A stretch of 64,000 nucleotides of DNA from NCBI RefSeq assembly GCF_000768685.1, contig NZ_AVPK01000008.1, positions 1 to 64,000 of the forward strand, given 5' to 3'. The position numbers and the translations under genes are program-made. Origin of the DNA: Knoellia subterranea KCTC 19937 (GTDB lineage: Bacteria; Actinomycetota; Actinomycetes; Actinomycetales; Dermatophilaceae). The stretch's first letter is position 1; each line of letters opens with the position of its first letter. Below, piece after piece: positions 7,806 through 16,657 of this stretch. The notes beneath the pieces are model-generated. The model saw nothing but the letters and a program-made list of their open reading frames with translations, made no database searches and was not told the DNA's origin.

Positions 7806-9338
7806 ATGACTGAGCACCCCACCCCCGCAGCCAGCAGCCCTCGACTTCGCGTCGCCCCGTCCCCGACGGGTGACCCGCACGTCGGCACGGCATACATGTC
7901 GTTGTTCAACCTCGCGTTCGCGCGACAGCAGGGTGGGCGCTTCCTCCTGCGCATCGAGGACACCGACCGGGCGCGCTTCCGCGAGGACAGCGAGCAGCAG
8001 GTCTTCGACACGCTCCACTGGCTCGGGCTCACCTGGGACGAGGGCCCGGACATCGGCGGTCCCTACGCGCCCTACAAGCAGAGCGAGCGCCTCGACACCT
8101 ACCGTCCCTACGTCGAGCGGTTGCTGGAGGACGGCAAGGCCTATTACTGCTGGTGCTCCGGCGAGCGCCTCGCCCAGATGCGCGAGATGCAGCAGAAGAC
8201 GAAGCAGCCGACCGGCTACGACCGGCTCTGCCACGGCAAGACGCGCGAGGAGCGCGCCGCCCTGCCCGGGTTCACCGACAAGGACCCGGTCGTCCGCATG
8301 CTCATCCCGGACGACGCCCCGCTGACCTTCGACGACCTGATCCGTGGCACAGTCGCCGCGCCCCGCCCGGACGACCAGGTCATCCTCAAGGCCGACGGCT
8401 TCCCGACCTACCACCTGGCCGTCGTCGTCGACGACCACGAGATGGGCATCACCCACGTCGTCCGCGGCGAGGAGTGGATCAGCTCGACGCCGAAGCACGT
8501 CCTGCTCTACCAGTGGCTCGGTCTCGAGCCGCCGAAGTTCGCGCACATGCCGCTGCTGCGCAACGCCGACAAGTCGAAGATCTCCAAGCGCAAGAACCCG
8601 GCCGCGCGCCTCACGTGGTTCAAGGAGGAGGGCTACCTCCCCGAGGCGCTCGTGAACTTCCTTGCGCTGCTTGCGTATCCGCCGGTGCTCGAGGTGGACG
8701 GCACGGAGCGCGAGGTCTTCACGTTCCGCGAGTTCAGCGACGGCTTCGACTGGAAGAAGGTCAACCCGGTCGGCCCGATCTTCGACCTCAAGAAGCTCGA
8801 CTGGCTCAACGGTGTCTACATCCGCGAGCTCGATCTGGGCGACTTCACCTCGCGCCTCCTGCCGTTCCTCGAGCGTGACGAGGTGCTCTCCGGCAACCCG
8901 TCGCTCGGGGAGCTCGGTCGGCTCAAGGCCGTGGCCGAGCTCATCCAGACGCGCATCGCCCACCTCACCGAGGCCTCGGCTCTCGTCCGGCCGTTCTTCG
9001 TCGCCGATGACGCGCTGGAGATCGCCGAGGATGCCCGCGGTCAGCTCAAGGAGGACGCGGGTCAGGTCCTCGACGCGGCCATCGCGGCGCTCGGCGACAT
9101 CGACGACGCCGGCACGGGCCCACTCGGGTCGGACAGCGGCTTCAACGCCGCGGCGATCGAGGCATCCCTGCGCGAGTCCATCGTCGAGGGCCTCGGCATC
9201 AAGCCGAAGTTCGCGTTCGGGCCGCTGCGCACCGCCGTCTCCGGTCAGCGGATCAGCCCGCCGCTCTTCGAGTCGATGGAGATCCTCGGCAAGACCTCGA
9301 CGCTCGCACGCCTCCAGGGGCTGCGCGACTCGCTGTGA
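7806..9338 (+). CDS. gltX: Glutamyl-tRNA synthetase
   Basis: 510 residues, a normal class I GluRS. The HIGH-type motif is at residues 25-28 (SPTGDPHVGTAY) and the KMSKS-type loop at 256-260 (KSKISKRKN). LRIEDTDRARFRE and WDEGPDIGGPYAPYKQSERLDTY are typical GluRS blocks. Actinobacteria generally lack GlnRS and use a non-discriminating GluRS plus GatCAB to make Gln-tRNA. The location 0.8-1.0 kb upstream of tRNA-Gln and tRNA-Glu fits that use. The stop overlaps the HAD gene start (GTGA). Confidence 0.97.
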   Translation: MTEHPTPAASSPRLRVAPSPTGDPHVGTAYMSLFNLAFARQQGGRFLLRIEDTDRARFREDSEQQVFDTLHWLGLTWDEGPDIGGPYAPYKQSERLDTYRPYVERLLEDGKAYYCWCSGERLAQMREMQQKTKQPTGYDRLCHGKTREERAALPGFTDKDPVVRMLIPDDAPLTFDDLIRGTVAAPRPDDQVILKADGFPTYHLAVVVDDHEMGITHVVRGEEWISSTPKHVLLYQWLGLEPPKFAHMPLLRNADKSKISKRKNPAARLTWFKEEGYLPEALVNFLALLAYPPVLEVDGTEREVFTFREFSDGFDWKKVNPVGPIFDLKKLDWLNGVYIRELDLGDFTSRLLPFLERDEVLSGNPSLGELGRLKAVAELIQTRIAHLTEASALVRPFFVADDALEIAEDARGQLKEDAGQVLDAAIAALGDIDDAGTGPLGSDSGFNAAAIEASLRESIVEGLGIKPKFAFGPLRTAVSGQRISPPLFESMEILGKTSTLARLQGLRDSL

Positions 9339-10066
9339 CCTTCGCTGGCGTCCTGCTCGACGCCGACGACACGCTCTACGACACCCGCGCGGCGATGCAC
9401 CGCGCGGGTGCCGAGGTCGCGCACCGGCTCTGGCCGCACGCCGATCCGGCGCGCCTGGAGTTCGTCGGCGTCCGCTTCCGCGACGACCCGGAGGGGTGGT
9501 TCGCGGCCTACACGCGCGGCGAGCTCGACTTCGACGACATGCGCACCCGCCGCATCGACGAGATCGGGCGCTGGCTCGGGTCCGAGGAGGTCGTCGAACC
9601 GGCGCGCTTCTTCGCGCTCTACGAGCCGGCTTTCCACGAGGCGCTGGAGGCTTTTGACGACGTCCACCCAACAGTGGCGGCGTTGCGTGAGAGCGGCCGC
9701 GCGGTCGGCATCCTGACGAACTCCTCGGCCGACTACACCGACACGAAGCTGGCGGCCTCGGGTCTCGATGGCGTCTTCGACGTCATCTGCTCACGCGACA
9801 CGCTCGGCTTCGGCAAGCCCGACCCCCGGGCCTTCCATGAGGCGTGTCGTCGTCTCGGCACGGATCCCTCGGAGACGCTCTACGTCGGCGACGACCTGCA
9901 CACGGATCCGTTGGGAGCCAACGGCGCCGGTATGCCGGCCGCCTGGCTCGTGCGCGACGGTCACGTCGCTGAGGCGGACCGGAAGGTGGTCTCGGCACAC
10001 GGCATACCGGTCGTCTCCGGCCTCGCAGAGGTGGCCGATTTGGGCGCGGGGGAGGGACGCAGGTAG
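9335..10066 (+). CDS. HAD-superfamily hydrolase (phosphatase-like)
   Basis: 243 residues from a GTG that overlaps the gltX stop by 4 bases. HAD motif I is slightly changed: LLDADDTLYDT, with the nucleophile Asp and DxDxT replaced by DADDT. Motif II is GILTNSS, motif III the Lys in FGKPDPRAFHEACRRLG, and motif IV is YVGDDLHTDPLGA. A helical cap lies between motifs I and II. This is the subgroup with phosphoglycolate phosphatase-like and haloacid dehalogenase-like enzymes. Substrate unknown; coupling to gltX may only reflect shared transcription. Confidence 0.88.
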   Translation: MTFAGVLLDADDTLYDTRAAMHRAGAEVAHRLWPHADPARLEFVGVRFRDDPEGWFAAYTRGELDFDDMRTRRIDEIGRWLGSEEVVEPARFFALYEPAFHEALEAFDDVHPTVAALRESGRAVGILTNSSADYTDTKLAASGLDGVFDVICSRDTLGFGKPDPRAFHEACRRLGTDPSETLYVGDDLHTDPLGANGAGMPAAWLVRDGHVAEADRKVVSAHGIPVVSGLAEVADLGAGEGRR

Positions 10067-10117
10067 TATCGCTCCTCGGTTCACCGGCTTGTGAAAACAG
10101 GCCAGTGATACCCCCTT

Positions 10118-10189
10118 GGGGTATGGTGTAATTGGCAACACAGCTGATTCTGGTTCAGTCGTTCTAGGTTCGAGTCCTGGTACCCCAGC
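10118..10189 (+). tRNA. tRNA-Gln(CUG)
   Basis: Cloverleaf with acceptor TGGGGTA paired to TACCCCA, anticodon CTG at 10151-10153, T-arm GGTTCGAGTCC and discriminator G. An encoded CCA follows at 10190-10192. The gene starts about 50 nt after the HAD gene. Confidence 0.95.
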
Positions 10190-10292
10190 CAATCGAGAAG
10201 GTCCGCCTCCTCGATTCGGAGAAATCCACACCAGCAGGTATGGTTCATCTCCGTTGCCAGAGCGGCGAAAGTCGCTCGAGGCACGCGCTAGA

Positions 10293-10365
10293 GGCCCCGT
10301 TGTGTAGCGGCCTAGCACGCCGCCCTCTCAAGGCGGTAGCGCGGGTTCGAATCCCGTCGGGGCTA
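10293..10365 (+). tRNA. tRNA-Glu(CUC)
   Basis: Cloverleaf with acceptor GGCCCCG paired to CGGGGCT (first pair G-T), anticodon stem CCGCC/GGCGG around a CTCTCAA loop, anticodon CTC at 10327-10329, T-arm GGTTCGAATCC and discriminator A. No CCA is encoded, unlike the neighbouring tRNA-Gln. About 100 nt separate the two tRNAs, with nothing else recognisable between them. Confidence 0.95.
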
Positions 10366-10371
10366 CAAGCA

Positions 10372-10407
10372 GAAGTCCCCGTCACCCTTCAGGGTGACGG
10401 GGACTTC
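10372..10407 (+). terminator. Strong bidirectional terminator hairpin after tRNA-Glu
   Basis: Perfect 17-nt inverted repeat GAAGTCCCCGTCACCCT (10372-10388) and its complement (10391-10407), followed by TTC-rich bases. It sits between the tRNA-Glu gene and a convergent minus-strand gene ending at 10434, so it can end both transcripts. Confidence 0.85.
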
Positions 10408-10433
10408 TTCATTCTGTGTGCCGGGCGGCCGAC

Positions 10434-10796
10434 TCAGCTCCAGAAGTAGCCGCTCGCCGCGCCGCCAGCGATCTGGCCCATGTAGGACGTTGCGCGGAAG
10501 CGGTAGCGGGAGTCCTCGTAGGCGTACTTGAGGCCGTCCTTGCACGTCCAGGTCCTGCCGCCGGCAGCGTCCGTGACCCGGACCGTCGGGCCGACGCCGT
10601 TCACTGGCGAGACGACGACGGTGGCCGCGTAGCCGCCCGAGCCGCTGACGCAGATCTTGTCCTCGCCGTCGACGTACTTGACCGCGCCGTGGCGGAACGA
10701 GGTCGTGAACGTGTTGGCCTGCGCCGGTGCCGCGGCCGCGACCCCTCCGGCGACGACCGCCGCGATGGCGACTCCGCGAGCGAGTGTCTTCTTCAT
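10434..10796 (-). CDS. Small secreted protein of unknown function
   Basis: 120 residues from the ATG at 10796, which is preceded by AAGGGGG at good distance. A clear signal peptide (MKKTLARGVAIAAVVAGGVAAAAPAQA) is followed by about 90 residues rich in Gly, Ser, Tyr and Arg, with two Cys (KICVSG and WTCKDG) that may form a disulfide. The C-terminus is aromatic (SGYFWS). No family recognised. It has its own terminator downstream and faces the divergent-leuCD regulator from the same strand. Confidence 0.65.
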   Translation of the reverse strand: MKKTLARGVAIAAVVAGGVAAAAPAQANTFTTSFRHGAVKYVDGEDKICVSGSGGYAATVVVSPVNGVGPTVRVTDAAGGRTWTCKDGLKYAYEDSRYRFRATSYMGQIAGGAASGYFWS

Positions 10797-10921
10797 GGTG
10801 GTTCCCCCTTGGTGATTTCCGAGGTGGGCGTGTGCCCACATGAGGAAGTTAGGCAGGGGAGCCAGAAGTGGTCAAGCGCATCGGATGGGGAGAACTCCCC
10901 TGTCCCGCAACAGTATTCGGC

Positions 10922-11665
10922 TCAGGCCGAGTGCTGCTCCTCGGCGGTCTTCGCGTGGCGGGCCAGCACCTCGGTGAGCTTGTTGGCGCCGGCGATGACC
11001 GTCGCGGCGTGGAGTCGACCGGGCTGGCGCGACAGTCGCTCGATCGGTCCCGAGATCGAGACCGCAGCGATGACGCGGCCGGAGGGGGAGCGCACCGGTG
11101 CCGAGACGGAGGCCACTCCGGCCTCGCGCTCGCCGACGCTCTGAGCCCAGCCGCGCCGGCGCACGCCGGAGAGGGTCGTTGCGTTGAAGGCCGCACCCTG
11201 GAGGCCGCGGTGGAGCCGGTCGGGTTCCTCCCAGGCGAGGAGGATCTGGGCGGCCGAGCCGGCGAGCATCGACAGGCTCGCGCCGATCGGGATGGAGTCG
11301 CGCAGGCCGACCGGACGCTCGGCGGCGGACACGCAGATCCGGTGGTCGCCCTGTCGCCGGAAGAGCTGGGCGCTCTCGTTCGTGTGGTCGCGCAGCGCGC
11401 CCAGGACCGGGCCGGCGGCGGCCAGGAGGCGGTCCTCGCCCGCGGCGGCGGCGAGCTCACCCAGTCGCGGACCGAGGACGAAGCGCCCCTGCATGTCACG
11501 GCCCACCAGGCGGTGGTGCTCGAGCGCGACCGCAAGGCGGTGCGCCGTCGGGCGCGCCAGGCCGGTGGCCGTGACGAGCTGGGCGAGGGTCGAAGGTCCG
11601 GCTTCGAGGGCGCTCAAGACGATGGCGGCCTTGTCCAGAACGCCGACGCCACTGGTGTTGTCCAT
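10922..11665 (-). CDS. ndgR: IclR-family transcriptional regulator of leucine and nitrogen metabolism (NdgR/LtbR)
   Basis: 247 residues from the ATG at 11665 ([14 protein letters not shown]), the conserved start of NdgR/LtbR proteins; the earlier GTG adds seven residues. The winged HTH is at about residues 8-65 ([30 protein letters not shown]), followed by [25 protein letters not shown]. The C-terminal IclR effector domain runs to about residue 235 ([25 protein letters not shown]). In Streptomyces and Corynebacterium this regulator lies divergent from leuCD and controls leuCD and other amino-acid genes. The same arrangement is seen here. Confidence 0.93.
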   Translation of the reverse strand: MDNTSGVGVLDKAAIVLSALEAGPSTLAQLVTATGLARPTAHRLAVALEHHRLVGRDMQGRFVLGPRLGELAAAAGEDRLLAAAGPVLGALRDHTNESAQLFRRQGDHRICVSAAERPVGLRDSIPIGASLSMLAGSAAQILLAWEEPDRLHRGLQGAAFNATTLSGVRRRGWAQSVGEREAGVASVSAPVRSPSGRVIAAVSISGPIERLSRQPGRLHAATVIAGANKLTEVLARHAKTAEEQHSA

Positions 11666-11797
11666 GACTTGATACTGCCGTCCCAAGCGGTGAGACGCAA
11701 GTCCCGCGTTTCGGACCGCGTGCCAACCTCGTCACAGAGCGAGGTCGCCGACGATTCCGTGGGGCCTCTCCGACCGGGTTTCGTGGAGGTGGTGGCC
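11666..11797. promoter_or_regulatory. Divergent ndgR-leuCD control region
   Basis: 132 bp between the divergent starts of ndgR and leuC. By analogy with related genomes it should hold the NdgR operator and both promoters, but I could not pick out a convincing palindrome or matched -35/-10 pair. GGAGGT (11785-11790) is the leuC ribosome binding site. Confidence 0.5.
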
Positions 11798-13228
11798 GTG
11801 GGCAAGACCCTGGCAGAGAAGGTGTGGGACGCACATGTGGTGCGACGAGGCGAGGGTGAACCCGACCTCCTCTACATCGACCTCCACCTCCTCCACGAGG
11901 TGACCAGCCCGCAGGCCTTCGACGGTCTGCGGCTGTCCGACCGCCCTGTGCGCCGTCCCGATCTCACCCTGGCGACCGAGGACCACAACGTTCCCACCAC
12001 GCCGGGACCCATCACGGACCCGGTGAGCCTCACGCAGGTCCAGACGCTGCGCCGCAACTGCGACGAGTTCGGCATCAAGCTCTATCCGATGGGTGACGCC
12101 GAGCAGGGCATCGTCCACGTCGTCGGACCGCAGCTCGGTCTCACGCAGCCCGGCATGACCGTCGTCTGCGGCGACAGCCACACCTCGACCCACGGCGCCT
12201 TCGGCGCCCTCGCGTTCGGCATCGGCACGTCCGAGGTCGAGCACGTCCTCGCGACGCAGACGTTGCCGCTCAAGCCGTTCCGCACGATGGCCGTCACCGT
12301 CGACGGGGAGCTGCCCGCCGGGGTCACGTCCAAGGACATCGTCCTCGCGGTCATCGCCAGGATCGGCACGGGCGGCGGGCAGGGTTACGTGCTCGAATAC
12401 CGCGGCAGCGCCATCCGCAACCTCTCGATGGAGGCGCGGATGACGGTCTGCAACATGTCCATCGAGGCCGGTGCCCGCGCCGGCATGATCGCTCCGGACG
12501 AGACGACGTTCGCCTACCTCGAGGGCCGCGACCACGCACCCAAGGGGGAGGAGTGGGATGCCGCCCTCGCCGCGTGGCGGGAGCTGCGCACCGACGACGA
12601 CGCGGAGTTCGACGCCGAGGTGGTCATCGACGCAGCCTCGGTCACGCCCTTCGTCACGTGGGGCACGAACCCGGGTCAGGGCGCGCCCCTGGGCGATGCG
12701 GTTCCGGACCCTGCCCAGATGGAGGACTCCGAGCGGCAGGCCGCCGAGCGCGCTCTCGAATACATGGGCCTCGTCGCGGGCACCCCGCTGCGCAATATCT
12801 CCGTCGACACCGTCTTCGTTGGCTCCTGCACCAATGGCCGCATCGAGGACATGCGTGCCGCCGCTGAGGTCGTCAAGGGGCGCAGGGTCGCCGAGGGCGT
12901 GCGGATGCTCGTGGTCCCCGGTTCGGCCCGGGTGCGCCTGCAGGCCGAGGCCGAAGGGCTCGACCGCATCTTCACCGAGGCGGGAGCCGAATGGCGCCTG
13001 CCCGGCTGTTCGATGTGCCTTGCCATGAACCCCGACAAGCTCGCGCCGGGGGAGCGCAGTGCCTCGACCTCCAACCGCAACTTCGAGGGCCGCCAGGGCA
13101 AGGGCGGTCGCACTCACCTCGTCAGCCCGCTCGTCGCGGCTGCCACCGCGATCCGCGGCACACTGTCCAGCCCGTCCGACCTCGAGCCGGTCGCGGCTCC
13201 TGCCGAGTTCGCCACCCAGGAGGCCTGA
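11798..13228 (+). CDS. leuC: 3-isopropylmalate dehydratase, large subunit
   Basis: 476 residues. The GTG at 11798 is chosen because GGAGGT lies 7 nt upstream and because it gives the family start [14 protein letters not shown]; the frame stays open far upstream by chance. The three Cys ligands of the 4Fe-4S cluster are C344 (VGSCTNGR), C404 and C407 ([11 protein letters not shown]). [33 protein letters not shown] is the aconitase-family substrate block. With LeuD it converts 2-isopropylmalate to 3-isopropylmalate in leucine synthesis. leuD starts 1 nt after the stop. Confidence 0.97.
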   Translation: MGKTLAEKVWDAHVVRRGEGEPDLLYIDLHLLHEVTSPQAFDGLRLSDRPVRRPDLTLATEDHNVPTTPGPITDPVSLTQVQTLRRNCDEFGIKLYPMGDAEQGIVHVVGPQLGLTQPGMTVVCGDSHTSTHGAFGALAFGIGTSEVEHVLATQTLPLKPFRTMAVTVDGELPAGVTSKDIVLAVIARIGTGGGQGYVLEYRGSAIRNLSMEARMTVCNMSIEAGARAGMIAPDETTFAYLEGRDHAPKGEEWDAALAAWRELRTDDDAEFDAEVVIDAASVTPFVTWGTNPGQGAPLGDAVPDPAQMEDSERQAAERALEYMGLVAGTPLRNISVDTVFVGSCTNGRIEDMRAAAEVVKGRRVAEGVRMLVVPGSARVRLQAEAEGLDRIFTEAGAEWRLPGCSMCLAMNPDKLAPGERSASTSNRNFEGRQGKGGRTHLVSPLVAAATAIRGTLSSPSDLEPVAAPAEFATQEA

Positions 13229-13229
13229 G

Positions 13230-13817
13230 ATGGAAGCCTTCATCACCCACACCGGCATCGGCGTTCCCCTGCGCCGCAGCAACGTCGACACCGACCAGAT
13301 CATCCCGGCCGAATACCTCAAGCGCGTCACGAAGTCCGGCTTCGAGGACGGACTCTTCGCTGCGTGGCGCTCGGATGAGACGTTCATCCTCAACGACCCG
13401 GCGTATGCCGCAGGCTCGGTTCTCGTCGCCGGTCCCGATTTCGGCACCGGGAGTTCGCGAGAGCACGCGGTGTGGGCGCTCATGAACTACGGCTTCCGGG
13501 TCGTCATCTCCTCCCGGTTCGCCGACATCTTCCGGGGCAACAGCAGCAAGTCGGGGCTCCTCGCGGCGCAGTGCAGCCAGGACGACGTCGAGCTCCTCTG
13601 GAAGCTCCTCGAGAACGAGCCGGGCACGTCGGTCACGGTCGACCTCGAGTCGCGCACCGTGACCGCCGGAGATCTCACGGCCGCGTTCCAGGTCGACGAC
13701 TACGCCCGCTGGCGCCTGCTCGAAGGCCTCGACGACATCTCCCTGACGCTGCGTCACGAAGGTGACATCACGGCATACGAGTCCGGCCGCCCGGCCTGGA
13801 AGCCCGTCACGATCTGA
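13230..13817 (+). CDS. leuD: 3-isopropylmalate dehydratase, small subunit
   Basis: 195 residues, usual length. [44 protein letters not shown] and [21 protein letters not shown] are LeuD signatures; the G-x-G-S-S-R-E-H loop closes over the substrate. [15 protein letters not shown] is also typical. It forms the heterodimer with LeuC. The ATG is separated from the leuC stop by a single base, so translation is likely coupled. Confidence 0.97.
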   Translation: MEAFITHTGIGVPLRRSNVDTDQIIPAEYLKRVTKSGFEDGLFAAWRSDETFILNDPAYAAGSVLVAGPDFGTGSSREHAVWALMNYGFRVVISSRFADIFRGNSSKSGLLAAQCSQDDVELLWKLLENEPGTSVTVDLESRTVTAGDLTAAFQVDDYARWRLLEGLDDISLTLRHEGDITAYESGRPAWKPVTI

Positions 13818-14212
13818 GGCTCTCGCACGGCGACACGCCGTGTGGCAGTGGGGAATTCGCGCGCCGGCGGCGCCACCACTTCTGTGACTCATGTGACTGG
13901 TGGGATTGAGCGTGGTTGCGTTCGTGTGCGGCGCCCATGCTTGGTCTGATGTCTCGGGTTCGGTGAATTCGCCTGTTGCACAACCGAATTCGCCTGATAC
14001 GCCGCGACGTCGGGCTCGCTTGAACCGTCCCGCTGAGCACCAGTCGCGATCCTCGACATGTCTCGAAAGCCCTTGTGGGACAACGGAAACCGGCTCAACG
14101 GTGATGGACTCCGCACTCCCACCGTCCTACCGTCGTAACTGGATCAGGCGCCTGCCTGGTCGCCCAACACCTCGTCGGGTCGACCCGACGGCGACACCCT
14201 GATGGAGAGACA
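13818..14212. other. 395-bp gene-poor region upstream of the HU gene
   Basis: No convincing gene. It contains three GAATTCGC elements: 13853-13860, and an extended pair GAATTCGCCTG at 13965-13975 and 13986-13996 (21 bp apart, about two helical turns). It is less G+C-rich than the flanks. The promoter of the HU gene is expected here, and the repeats could be regulator sites. Confidence 0.45.
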
Positions 14213-14884
14213 GTGAACAAGGGAGAACTCGTCCGGGAGCTCGAGAAGCGACTCGGTAGCCGCAAGGCAGCGACCGAGGCCCTCGATGCGGTCCTCGACA
14301 CGATCGTCCGCGAGGTCGCCAAGGGTGGCAGCGTCGGGATCACCGGCTTCGGCACCTTCGACCGAGTCGAGCGGGCCGCCCGCACCGGCCGCAATCCACG
14401 CTCCGGCGAGAGCGTCCGGATCCCCAAGTCCAAGGCCCCGCGCTTCCGCGCCGGTGCCGCGTTCAAGGCCTACGTCAAGAAGCCCTCGACGCTGCCCAAG
14501 GCCGCACCCGCGGCCCAGCGCGCCAGCGCCGGAACGGCGGCGGCCGCCGCCAAGACCGCAGCTCCTGCCAAGAAGGCCGCCGCGAAGAAGACCGCCACCA
14601 AGGCAGTCGCCAAGAAGGCCCCGGCCAAGAAGGTCGCCACGAAGGCGGCTCCCGCCAAGAAGGCGGCACCCGTCAAGGCGGCTGCGAAGAAGGCCCCCGC
14701 CAAGAAGGTCGCCACGAAGGCCGCGGTCACCAAGGCCGTCGCCAAGAAGGCTCCGGCCAAGAAGGTCGCGACGAAGGCCGTCGCCAAGAAGGCGCCCGCC
14801 AAGAAGGTCGCCACCAAGGCCGTCGCCAAGAAGGCCCCGGCGAAGAAGGCTCCCGCCAAGAAGGCCCCGGCGAAGAAGAAGTGA
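14213..14884 (+). CDS. hup: HU-type nucleoid protein with long Lys/Ala-rich tail
   Basis: 223 residues. Residues 1 to about 92 are a normal HU domain: [31 protein letters not shown], then [26 protein letters not shown], where GFGTF and the RNP arm insert into DNA. From about residue 95 on, the protein is an extended tail made of repeats such as [13 protein letters not shown], like the histone H1-like tail of mycobacterial HupB and streptomycete HupS. The tail should bind DNA loosely and may be modified. GTG start with GGAGAG upstream. Repeats at DNA level could cause length changes. Confidence 0.94.
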   Translation: MNKGELVRELEKRLGSRKAATEALDAVLDTIVREVAKGGSVGITGFGTFDRVERAARTGRNPRSGESVRIPKSKAPRFRAGAAFKAYVKKPSTLPKAAPAAQRASAGTAAAAAKTAAPAKKAAAKKTATKAVAKKAPAKKVATKAAPAKKAAPVKAAAKKAPAKKVATKAAVTKAVAKKAPAKKVATKAVAKKAPAKKVATKAVAKKAPAKKAPAKKAPAKKK

Positions 14885-14913
14885 GCGGCTGAGCACCGCT
14901 CGCACCGCACAGA

Positions 14914-14946
14914 GACAGGGCCGGCGCCTCAGGCGCCGGCCCTGTC
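14914..14946. terminator. Bidirectional terminator hairpin after hup
   Basis: GACAGGGCCGGCGCCT (14914-14929) is followed, after one base, by its exact complement (14931-14946). It lies 30 nt after hup and 22 nt before the convergent gene ending at 14969. Confidence 0.85.
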
Positions 14947-14968
14947 GTCGTCCATCACGAGCGGTGCG

Positions 14969-15178
14969 TCAGCGGATCGTCTCGCCCTCGCCGATCCCGA
15001 CGATCCAGAGACGGGTGACCGAGGTGCCGTCGAGTTCCACGCTGACCCGTTGGCCGATCCGCACGTGCCGCAGCGCACTCCCGGCGAAGACCTCACTCGG
15101 CCAGGTGACGAGTTGGCCGTCATCGAGCAGCGCGGAGCCGGAACCGGATTCGTCGAAGGTGTGGATGCTTGCCTGCAC
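14969..15178 (-). CDS. Small hypothetical protein downstream of cofC
   Basis: 69 residues, GTG start at 15178, 9 nt downstream of the cofC stop. The sequence has alternating strands (GSALLDDGQLVTWPSEVFAGSALRHVRIGQRVSVELDG), which suggests a small beta barrel distantly like cold-shock or OB proteins, but nucleic-acid binding motifs are absent. Its position suggests cotranscription with cofC. Function unknown. Confidence 0.6.
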   Translation of the reverse strand: MQASIHTFDESGSGSALLDDGQLVTWPSEVFAGSALRHVRIGQRVSVELDGTSVTRLWIVGIGEGETIR

Positions 15179-15187
15179 ACCCCGACG

Positions 15188-15811
15188 CTATCGCCCCAGC
15201 GCATGTCGCGTGCGCGGACCCAGCGTCCGCTGCACGGCTCGCTCCGCGAGGGAGGCTTCGTCGTCGACGTCATGGCGAAGCCCCGGCAGGTCGAGGTCGA
15301 GTCGTGTGTGCCCCAGGCCTTCGTGACGGGCGGCGCTGCCCGCGCCGAACGACACCTCGGGTGCCACTCCGGCCGTCGTGGCGAGGAGTGCCGTTCCCGT
15401 CCCGTCGGCGTCCGGGACGAAGCACGTCGTATGCCGTGATCCGGCTTTCAGTGCTGCCGTGAGTTCCACTGGGGTCAGGGCCGGGTGGTCGCCGAGGAGG
15501 ACGGCGACCCGCAGGGCGCCATGGCCGAGGGCATGCTCGACGCCGACGAGACAGGCCCCGTCGATCCCGGCGCCCGGATCGGCGACGACGGCGTGCCCCT
15601 CGGCGCGGGCGTACTCCGTCTCGTGTGCGTCGCCGGTGACCACCACGACCCGCGCAGAACCGACCACGGACGTCGCCACGGCCAGGGTGTCGTGGACGAT
15701 GGCGGCGACGAGAGTCGCGTCGTCGAGCGAGGCGCGAAGGCGCGACTTGGCGGAGGGGCCGCCCTTGACCGGCACCACGACCCACCATGCGTGGGGATCG
15801 GGTTCGTGCAT
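15188..15811 (-). CDS. cofC: 2-phospho-L-lactate guanylyltransferase (F420 pathway)
   Basis: 207 residues from the ATG at 15811. WWVVVPVKGGPSAKSRLR is the CofC nucleotide-binding start (V-P-V-K-x2-x-x-K-S-R-L). VVTGDAHETEYARAEGHAVVADPGAGIDGACLVG and VAVLLGDHPALTPVEL follow, all typical of CofC/FbiD. It activates phospholactate or phosphoenolpyruvate with GTP, making the precursor for coenzyme F420. The Ddn-like protein at 2452 may use that cofactor. Its start codon is only 15 bp from the divergent acyltransferase start. Confidence 0.9.
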   Translation of the reverse strand: MHEPDPHAWWVVVPVKGGPSAKSRLRASLDDATLVAAIVHDTLAVATSVVGSARVVVVTGDAHETEYARAEGHAVVADPGAGIDGACLVGVEHALGHGALRVAVLLGDHPALTPVELTAALKAGSRHTTCFVPDADGTGTALLATTAGVAPEVSFGAGSAARHEGLGHTRLDLDLPGLRHDVDDEASLAERAVQRTLGPRTRHALGR

Positions 15812-15826
15812 GGGACGATCCTCCCC

Positions 15827-16657
15827 ATGAGATTCGGTCCACGCCACTCGCCCCCGGCCTACCGATTCGCCGTGACCGTCGTGCGCCCGCTCCTCATGTC
15901 CCTGACGAGGCGCAGGTGGAGGGGGCAGGAGCACCTCCCGCGTGACCGCGGATTCGTCGCGGTCTCCAACCACATCTCGCACATCGATCCGTTCGTCTTC
16001 GCCCACTTCCTCAATGACGAGGGCATCGTGCCCCACTTCCTCGGCAAGGTGGAGGTCTTCGACATCCCCGTCATCGGGGCGGTCCTGCGCGGCGCCGAGC
16101 AGATCCCGGTCTATCGCGAGACGGGGCAGGCCTCGGATGCCTTCCGGGCCGCCGTCGACGCGATCGGCGAGGGCAAGTGCGTGGCGATCTATCCCGAGGG
16201 GACGGTCACCCGCGAACCCGATCTCTGGCCCATGAGGGGCAAGACCGGAGCCGCCCGGATCGCGCTCGAGACCGGATGTCCGGTCATCCCCATCGCGCAG
16301 TGGGGCGCACAGCAGATCCTCGCGCCCTACGGTCGCGTTCCGCACGTCCTGCCACGGCACACGATGCAGGTCAGCGCGGGCGACCCCGTGGACTTCGATG
16401 ACCTGCTTGGTCGACCCGTCACGGCCGAGGTGCTCGCGGAGGCGACCGAGCGGATCATGGCGGCCCTCACGAGCCAGCTCGAGGTCCTGCGGGGTGAGAC
16501 CGCTCCCGAGGGTCGATTCGACCCCAAGATCGAGGGGCTGACCGTGACCGGTCGCCCGAAAGCGGTGCGACCGTCCGACCGTTCCGGCCCGCCACGGGGC
16601 GAGCAACCGACACAATGGCCCGACGATCATCGAGGCGAAGCGGAGGATGGCGCGTGA
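15827..16657 (+). CDS. 1-acylglycerol-3-phosphate acyltransferase (PlsC-like)
   Basis: 276 residues from the ATG at 15827. Acyltransferase motif I is NHISHIDPF (H-x4-D), motif II lies around AEQIPVYRETGQASDAF, motif III is IYPEGTVTREP and motif IV is GCPVIPIAQWG. The C-terminal 50 residues are polar and probably disordered. The enzyme should acylate lysophosphatidate at the membrane. It overlaps gpsA by 4 bases (GTGA), joining glycerol-3-phosphate formation to phospholipid synthesis in one transcript. Confidence 0.9.
   Translation: MRFGPRHSPPAYRFAVTVVRPLLMSLTRRRWRGQEHLPRDRGFVAVSNHISHIDPFVFAHFLNDEGIVPHFLGKVEVFDIPVIGAVLRGAEQIPVYRETGQASDAFRAAVDAIGEGKCVAIYPEGTVTREPDLWPMRGKTGAARIALETGCPVIPIAQWGAQQILAPYGRVPHVLPRHTMQVSAGDPVDFDDLLGRPVTAEVLAEATERIMAALTSQLEVLRGETAPEGRFDPKIEGLTVTGRPKAVRPSDRSGPPRGEQPTQWPDDHRGEAEDGA

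Noticed and set aside
10868-11797. Long in-frame N-terminal extension of leuC lying opposite ndgR
   Set aside because: A GGAGGT-preceded GTG at 11798 gives the normal LeuC start; the extension has no LeuC similarity and is a high-GC open frame opposite a well-recognised regulator gene.
14550-14884. Tandem repeats in the HU gene considered as a CRISPR-like or satellite array
   Set aside because: They are in-frame, encode Lys/Ala repeats typical of actinobacterial HU tails, and have no unique spacers.
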